This document shows, piece after piece, positions 60,527 to 64,000 of a DNA stretch of 64,000 bases (positions are counted from its first letter, which is position 1; every line of letters starts with the position of its first letter). The notes beneath the pieces are model-generated. The model was not told the origin of the DNA and searched no databases. It saw only the letters and a program-made list of their open reading frames with translations. A program made the position numbers and the translations under genes. Origin of the DNA: 79-D21 sp964521575 (lineage in GTDB: Bacteria; Synergistota; Synergistia; Synergistales; 79-D21); contig CAZFSR010000005.1 of the NCBI GenBank assembly GCA_964521575.1, positions 1 to 64,000 of the forward strand, in the 5' to 3' direction.

Positions 60527-61247
60527 ACCGGTCCCCAAGATAATACTTCCTTGCAACCCCGCTTTCCGAGACCTCCTTCGGAGTTCCCTCGACCATGATT
60601 TTTCCCTGATGGAGAATGGCTGCTCGGTCCGTGATGGCGAGCGTGTCCCTCACGTTGTGGTCCGTCAGCAGGATGCCGTATCCCTTGCCCCGCAGCCCGA
60701 GGATCATCTGCTGGATATCGAAGACGGCTATGGGGTCAATCCCGCTGAACGGTTCGTCCAGCAGGAGGAATTCCGGCATCGCTGCAAGGCATCGGGCGAG
60801 TTCGACCCTTCTTCTTTCTCCCCCGCTCAGCGCATAACCGGGGGAGTCGAGAATACGGTCGATCCCGAATTCCGCGACAAGGTGGTCAACCATCCTGCCC
60901 CGCTCTGCCGGGGTTTTCTCCAGTTCCTGGAGGACCAATTCCAGGTTTTCGCGCACCGTCAGGTTCCTGAAAATGGATGCTTCCTGCTGAAGGTAACCGA
61001 CCCCCAGGCGCGCCCTCCTGAACATGGGAAGACCGGTAATCTCCCGATCGTCGATGAGGATCGAACCCGCATCAGGCCGGACCAGGCCGACAATCATGTA
61101 GAACGTGGTCGTCTTCCCCGCTCCGTTCGGGCCCAGAAGACCGACGATCTCTCCCTGCCTGACATCTATCGAGACGGAGTCGACAACCTGCCTGCCCCGG
61201 TACGATTTCTCCAGGGAAACGGCGCGAAGGACGTGTGAAGCCGTCAA
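60516..61247 (-). CDS. lptB: LPS export ABC transporter ATP-binding protein LptB
   Basis: This is a 243-residue ATPase. Walker A GPNGAGKTTTFYMIVGLV, the signature LSGGERRRVELARCLA and Walker B EFLLLDEPFSGIDPIA are complete. Typical LptB features such as VGYLQQEASIFRNLTVREN identify it. With LptFG it drives lipopolysaccharide from the inner membrane to the outer one. The start is a TTG overlapping the lptA stop as TTGA. LptC, F and G are not seen here. Confidence 0.95.
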   Translation of the reverse strand: MTASHVLRAVSLEKSYRGRQVVDSVSIDVRQGEIVGLLGPNGAGKTTTFYMIVGLVRPDAGSILIDDREITGLPMFRRARLGVGYLQQEASIFRNLTVRENLELVLQELEKTPAERGRMVDHLVAEFGIDRILDSPGYALSGGERRRVELARCLAAMPEFLLLDEPFSGIDPIAVFDIQQMILGLRGKGYGILLTDHNVRDTLAITDRAAILHQGKIMVEGTPKEVSESGVARKYYLGDRFTL

Positions 61248-62095
61248 GGTTCCTTTTTCTCCTTGCCGGGGGTAAAGATCAGCTGGGGTCTACCCTGCGC
61301 CTCGATCCTCCTCGAGGCGAGGTCGTATAGAATGCTTTCCGAGCGGACGCTGTGACCTGACTGCACGGCTTCAGCATTTCCGACCAGCGCAACCGACCCC
61401 TTGTTTTTCGAATACAGAAGCCGATCCCCCCTGAGGTTGACGGGAGTTCCATCGGATCCCTCGACAACGGCGAAAACCTGGCTTGAAGCGGTCAACTCCC
61501 GCAACTCTTCCCCTTCGGTCCGGGCCTCGACCCTGCCTGCCTTCACCGAGAGCTTCTCCCGCCGGTCCTCGAAACGCCTCACCTGTGAAGCCCAGAACCG
61601 ATCGCCCTTGCGGCCCGCTTCCTCTGCCTCCAGCACCCTGCCAGGCATCTCGGCCTTTACCCCGCCCTTGGCGACATATTCCTGCGAAGGGCCGAAAACC
61701 CAATCAAGGAATGAAGCGGTAAGCCTTTCCTGCGGCCGCGTGAGAAGGACCTTCCCCGAGGCAGAGACACGCCGCGGAACTCGGTCGGTAAGGGTAACCT
61801 CCTCTGCCGATAATTCCATTTTCTGGTCGCCCCAGCTGGCCTTTACCGAGCCCCATGCACGGAAACGCTCTCCAGCAGGATCCCCTTCCGCGAAAGCAGA
61901 GGTCAGGGTTAGCCCCTGTCGGTCCAGCCGGACGTTCCCTTCTGCGCGGACAAGCCGGCTTGCCGGGTCGTAGATCAAGGTATCGGAAGTCAGCCTCACC
62001 TCGCTTGCCCCCGCAGTTGCGGAAACCGCCGCGAACAGCGAGAGCCCCAGCAACAGGGAACGGAAAAAACGTATCCCTCCCAGATGAGCGTGCAT
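61244..62095 (-). CDS. lptA: LptA/OstA-like periplasmic LPS transport protein
   Basis: This is a 283-residue protein with a signal peptide (about residues 10-30, FFRSLLLGLSLFAAVSATAGA). The repeated OstA-type strands begin LTSDTLIYDPASRLVRAEGNV and continue as beta-jellyroll repeats to LLYSKNKGSVALVGNAEAVQ. It is longer than E. coli LptA (185), so the bridge may contain more turns or include an LptC-like part. ATG at 62095 has GGAGGG nine bases before. It is directly upstream of lptB. That implies an outer membrane. Confidence 0.85.
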   Translation of the reverse strand: MHAHLGGIRFFRSLLLGLSLFAAVSATAGASEVRLTSDTLIYDPASRLVRAEGNVRLDRQGLTLTSAFAEGDPAGERFRAWGSVKASWGDQKMELSAEEVTLTDRVPRRVSASGKVLLTRPQERLTASFLDWVFGPSQEYVAKGGVKAEMPGRVLEAEEAGRKGDRFWASQVRRFEDRREKLSVKAGRVEARTEGEELRELTASSQVFAVVEGSDGTPVNLRGDRLLYSKNKGSVALVGNAEAVQSGHSVRSESILYDLASRRIEAQGRPQLIFTPGKEKKEP

Positions 62096-62126
62096 CGCCC
62101 CACTCCCTCCCCCGGTCGAGGCCGGG

Positions 62127-62810
62127 TCAAAACTCCAGGCTTTGGCCCGGCTCGAGCCGAATTCCTTCAACCCATCCAGGCAAGCCTTTCAAGAACTCCT
62201 CCGGGTCAGCCTCGATCCCCGGAAACGTGTTGAAGTGCATGGGAACCGCCCGTTTTGGCCGAATCATTTCAACTGCCCGGAGGGCGTCCGGGATGTCCAT
62301 GACGTAGCATCCGCCGATCGGCAGCAAGGCAAGGTCAACGTTCATGGCCTGCAGAAGGCCCATATCCGTGGTCAAGCCCGTATCCCCCGCGTGGTATATC
62401 CGGAATTCCCCCAATTCGAGGATAAACCCGACGGCGACACCGCCGTAGAGGATCTCCCGGCCTTCCGTAATTCCCGATCCGTGCACTGCCGGAACGAGTT
62501 TTACCCGTCCAAACGGGAAGCTCACCCACCCCCCGACATACATGGGGTGGGTTTCAAGGCCCTTCCCGGCCAGGTAACGGCAGATCTCAGCGTTTGCCAC
62601 CACCGTTGCTTTCGTTTTGAGCCCGAGTTTGATCGTGTCCCCGAGGTGGTCCCCATGGCCATGCGAGACGAAAAGATGTGTCAGGTGGTCGAATTCCCCG
62701 GGAAGGACGCAAGCCTGCCTGTTGCCTTCCAGGAACGGATCGATCAGCCCTTCCAGCCCCGGAGCGCTCACTTGGAAAGCGGAATGCCCCAGGTAACGGA
62801 TCATGGACAT
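62127..62810 (-). CDS. UPF0173-family metal-dependent hydrolase
   Basis: This is a 227-residue metallo-beta-lactamase-fold protein of the YtkL type. MIRYLGHSAFQV at the start, FVSHGHGDHLGDTIKLG (metal ligands), PAVHGSGI, YHAGDTGL and PMHFNTFPGIEADPEEF are diagnostic. Substrate unknown. ATG at 62810 has GGAGG eight bases upstream; an ATG at 62804 would give an ATGA overlap with the previous gene. It lies between the 99-aa protein and lptA. Confidence 0.9.
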   Translation of the reverse strand: MSMIRYLGHSAFQVSAPGLEGLIDPFLEGNRQACVLPGEFDHLTHLFVSHGHGDHLGDTIKLGLKTKATVVANAEICRYLAGKGLETHPMYVGGWVSFPFGRVKLVPAVHGSGITEGREILYGGVAVGFILELGEFRIYHAGDTGLTTDMGLLQAMNVDLALLPIGGCYVMDIPDALRAVEMIRPKRAVPMHFNTFPGIEADPEEFLKGLPGWVEGIRLEPGQSLEF

Positions 62811-63100
62811 TTCACAAGCCTCCCCTCCACCTGGATATCGGTTTCACTGTAATGCCCCGATTCATGCACCCTTACGCCCAGAATTCTCAGTTCGACTTCC
62901 ACCCTGCCTTCGCCGAGCTCCAGCCTGAAGGCTCGATCAGAGCGGGCTTCCGCCCAATCGGCCATCGCCCGCGACTCCTCCCAACCCTCCACGGCCAAGT
63001 CTCCGCGAACCTTGTCGCTGGCAGGATCAAACTCCAGGCGGTATCGCCACGGCCATCGTGCGGCTCCATCTCGGATGCCACGGCCGCCTATCTCCCTCAC
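62801..63100 (-). CDS. Small protein of unknown function
   Basis: This is a 99-residue protein without a recognised family. The start is GTG at 63100, overlapping the aspS stop as GTGA, and its end overlaps the UPF0173 gene by 10 bases, which supports it as a genuine gene. It is rich in Trp near the start (ARWPWRYRLEF) and in alternating beta-strand patterns (RAFRLELGEGRVEVELRILG). No signal peptide or membrane helix is seen, so a small cytosolic beta protein is likely. Confidence 0.65.
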   Translation of the reverse strand: MREIGGRGIRDGAARWPWRYRLEFDPASDKVRGDLAVEGWEESRAMADWAEARSDRAFRLELGEGRVEVELRILGVRVHESGHYSETDIQVEGRLVKCP

Positions 63101-64000
63101 GCTTCTTCGCCGCCCTCGCGGATGCCGATGCCAAGTTCCCTTAGCTGCTTTCCGTCCACTTCAGATGGGGCTCCTGACATGAGGCACTGGGCCTTTGCCG
63201 TTTTCGGGAACGCCATAACCTCACGAATCGAACGGCAGTTGCAGAGAAGAGCGACTAGCCGGTCAAACCCCAGGGCAAGACCTCCATGAGGTGGGGTCCC
63301 GTAACTAAGGGCCTCGAGCAGGAAACCGAATCTTTCCCTCGCCTGTTCGGGAGTGAAGGACAGCACTCCGAAAACGCGTTCCTGCACCGCCGGATCGTGG
63401 ATACGAATGGATCCCCCGCCGATCTCACTCCCGTTGAGCACGAGATCGTACGCCCTTGAACGGACCTTGCCCGGATTCGTTGCCAATATGGAAAGGTCCT
63501 CCGGGTGAGGAGCCGTGAAGGGATGGTGCATCGCGCTCCACCGCCCTTCTTCTTCGTCCCATTCCAGCAGCGGGAAATCCCTCACCCACAGGAAAGCCCA
63601 GGCTGAGCGGTCCACGAGGTCCAGCTTCGCTGCAATCTCGAGCCTCAGGGTTCCGAGCGTCGAGCAGGTCAAGGCCCAATCCCCCGCCGCAACGAAGAGG
63701 GCATCCCCCTCAACGAGGCCCGATTTCTCAAGAAGGGCACGGATCCCCTTCTCGTCCAGCGTTTTCACCAACGGCCCCTTCAATTCCCCCGACTTGATCA
63801 TGAAAGAAGCCAATCCTTTGGCGCCCAAGTTTTTCGCCCTCTCTTCAAGATCGGCGATCTCCTTGCGCGAAAAAGCGCCCCCGCCTGGAACTCGCAACCC
63901 TCTTACGGCTCCGCCCTCGGCCAGGATTTTCCTGAATGGCTCGAAGCCTGCATCCGAGAAAACGGGGTCAAGGTTGCAGATCCGCATGGGGATTCTCAAA
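63097..64000 (-). CDS. aspS: Aspartyl-tRNA synthetase, C-terminal half
   Basis: This is the last 301 codons or so of a class II synthetase; the 5' half lies past the right edge. The GAD insertion domain of bacterial AspRS (ERAKNLGAKGLASFM) is followed by catalytic-domain pieces AMHHPFTAPHPEDL, DLVLNGSEIGGGSIRIH and motif 3 GLALGFDRLVALL. In full length such proteins have about 590 residues. It heads the aspS-99aa-UPF0173-lptAB unit. Confidence 0.96.
   Translation of the reverse strand, partial: LRIPMRICNLDPVFSDAGFEPFRKILAEGGAVRGLRVPGGGAFSRKEIADLEERAKNLGAKGLASFMIKSGELKGPLVKTLDEKGIRALLEKSGLVEGDALFVAAGDWALTCSTLGTLRLEIAAKLDLVDRSAWAFLWVRDFPLLEWDEEEGRWSAMHHPFTAPHPEDLSILATNPGKVRSRAYDLVLNGSEIGGGSIRIHDPAVQERVFGVLSFTPEQARERFGFLLEALSYGTPPHGGLALGFDRLVALLCNCRSIREVMAFPKTAKAQCLMSGAPSEVDGKQLRELGIGIREGGEEA

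Noticed and set aside
1..64000. CRISPR arrays, insertion sequences, prophage or defence genes
   Set aside because: No regularly spaced direct repeats, transposase, integrase, phage or toxin-antitoxin motifs were seen; the content is core genes throughout.

Overview
The window is almost entirely core housekeeping DNA from a G/C-rich, diderm, rod-shaped bacterium. LptA, LptB, MurJ and RodA/PBP2/MreBCD indicate an outer membrane plus an elongating peptidoglycan sacculus. The cluster radC-mreBCD-mrdA-minCDE-rodA followed by the TIGR03960/TIGR03936 radical-SAM pair and rng, together with an L7Ae-type protein at the head of the str operon and a membrane pyrophosphatase, fits Synergistota best. A diderm Firmicutes lineage is the main alternative. 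This assignment is inference from gene order and protein resemblance; no database search was possible.

Layout, given in plus coordinates although all genes but one lie on the minus strand and so read right to left. 63097-64000 is the 3' part of aspS, followed by a 99-aa unknown, a UPF0173 hydrolase and lptA-lptB (60516-63100). A single plus-strand gene, a hydrogenase-maturation-type protease (60053-60526), interrupts the run. Then come murJ-hslO-unknown-fmdB-tsaD (55780-60008), groES-groEL with a sigma-A promoter and a CIRCE operator (53655-55702), and guaA-larB-AI-2E permease-mobB (49422-53499). Next are hppA with its own promoter, dnaG-rpoD (44218-47219), S4 protein-ridA-rex, yajC, secD-secF and a 103-aa coiled-coil protein. 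From 39203 to 12277 there is a nearly gapless 24-gene series: lapA-recJ-rel-dtd-MBL-radC-mreBCD-mrdA-minCDE-rodA-radical SAM pair-rng-smc-trmN6-like-rsmI-metG-tatD-tgt-tsaC. It is followed by tRNA-Leu(CAG), rpoB-rpoC with a consensus promoter, and the str operon (L7Ae-rpsL-rpsG-fusA-tuf), also with a consensus promoter.

Functionally the window joins information processing (RNA polymerase, sigma factor, primase, SMC, ribosomal proteins, tRNA synthetases and tRNA modification) with envelope growth and division (Mre, Min, PBP2, RodA, MurJ, Lpt, SecDF-YajC). It also holds stress and redox control (Rel, Rex, Hsp33, GroESL-CIRCE). Genes are tightly packed: sixteen junctions are 4-base ATGA/GTGA/TTGA stop-start overlaps, which suggests extensive translational coupling.

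I found no CRISPR array, insertion sequence, prophage, toxin-antitoxin or defence locus. The least expected observations are a five-copy degenerate repeat inside an N-terminal RpoC insertion, the lone convergent plus-strand protease gene dividing lptB from murJ, long perfect hairpins directly upstream of the tatD and dnaG ribosome-binding sites, a structured leader between yajC and secD, and three short unknown proteins embedded in core operons.
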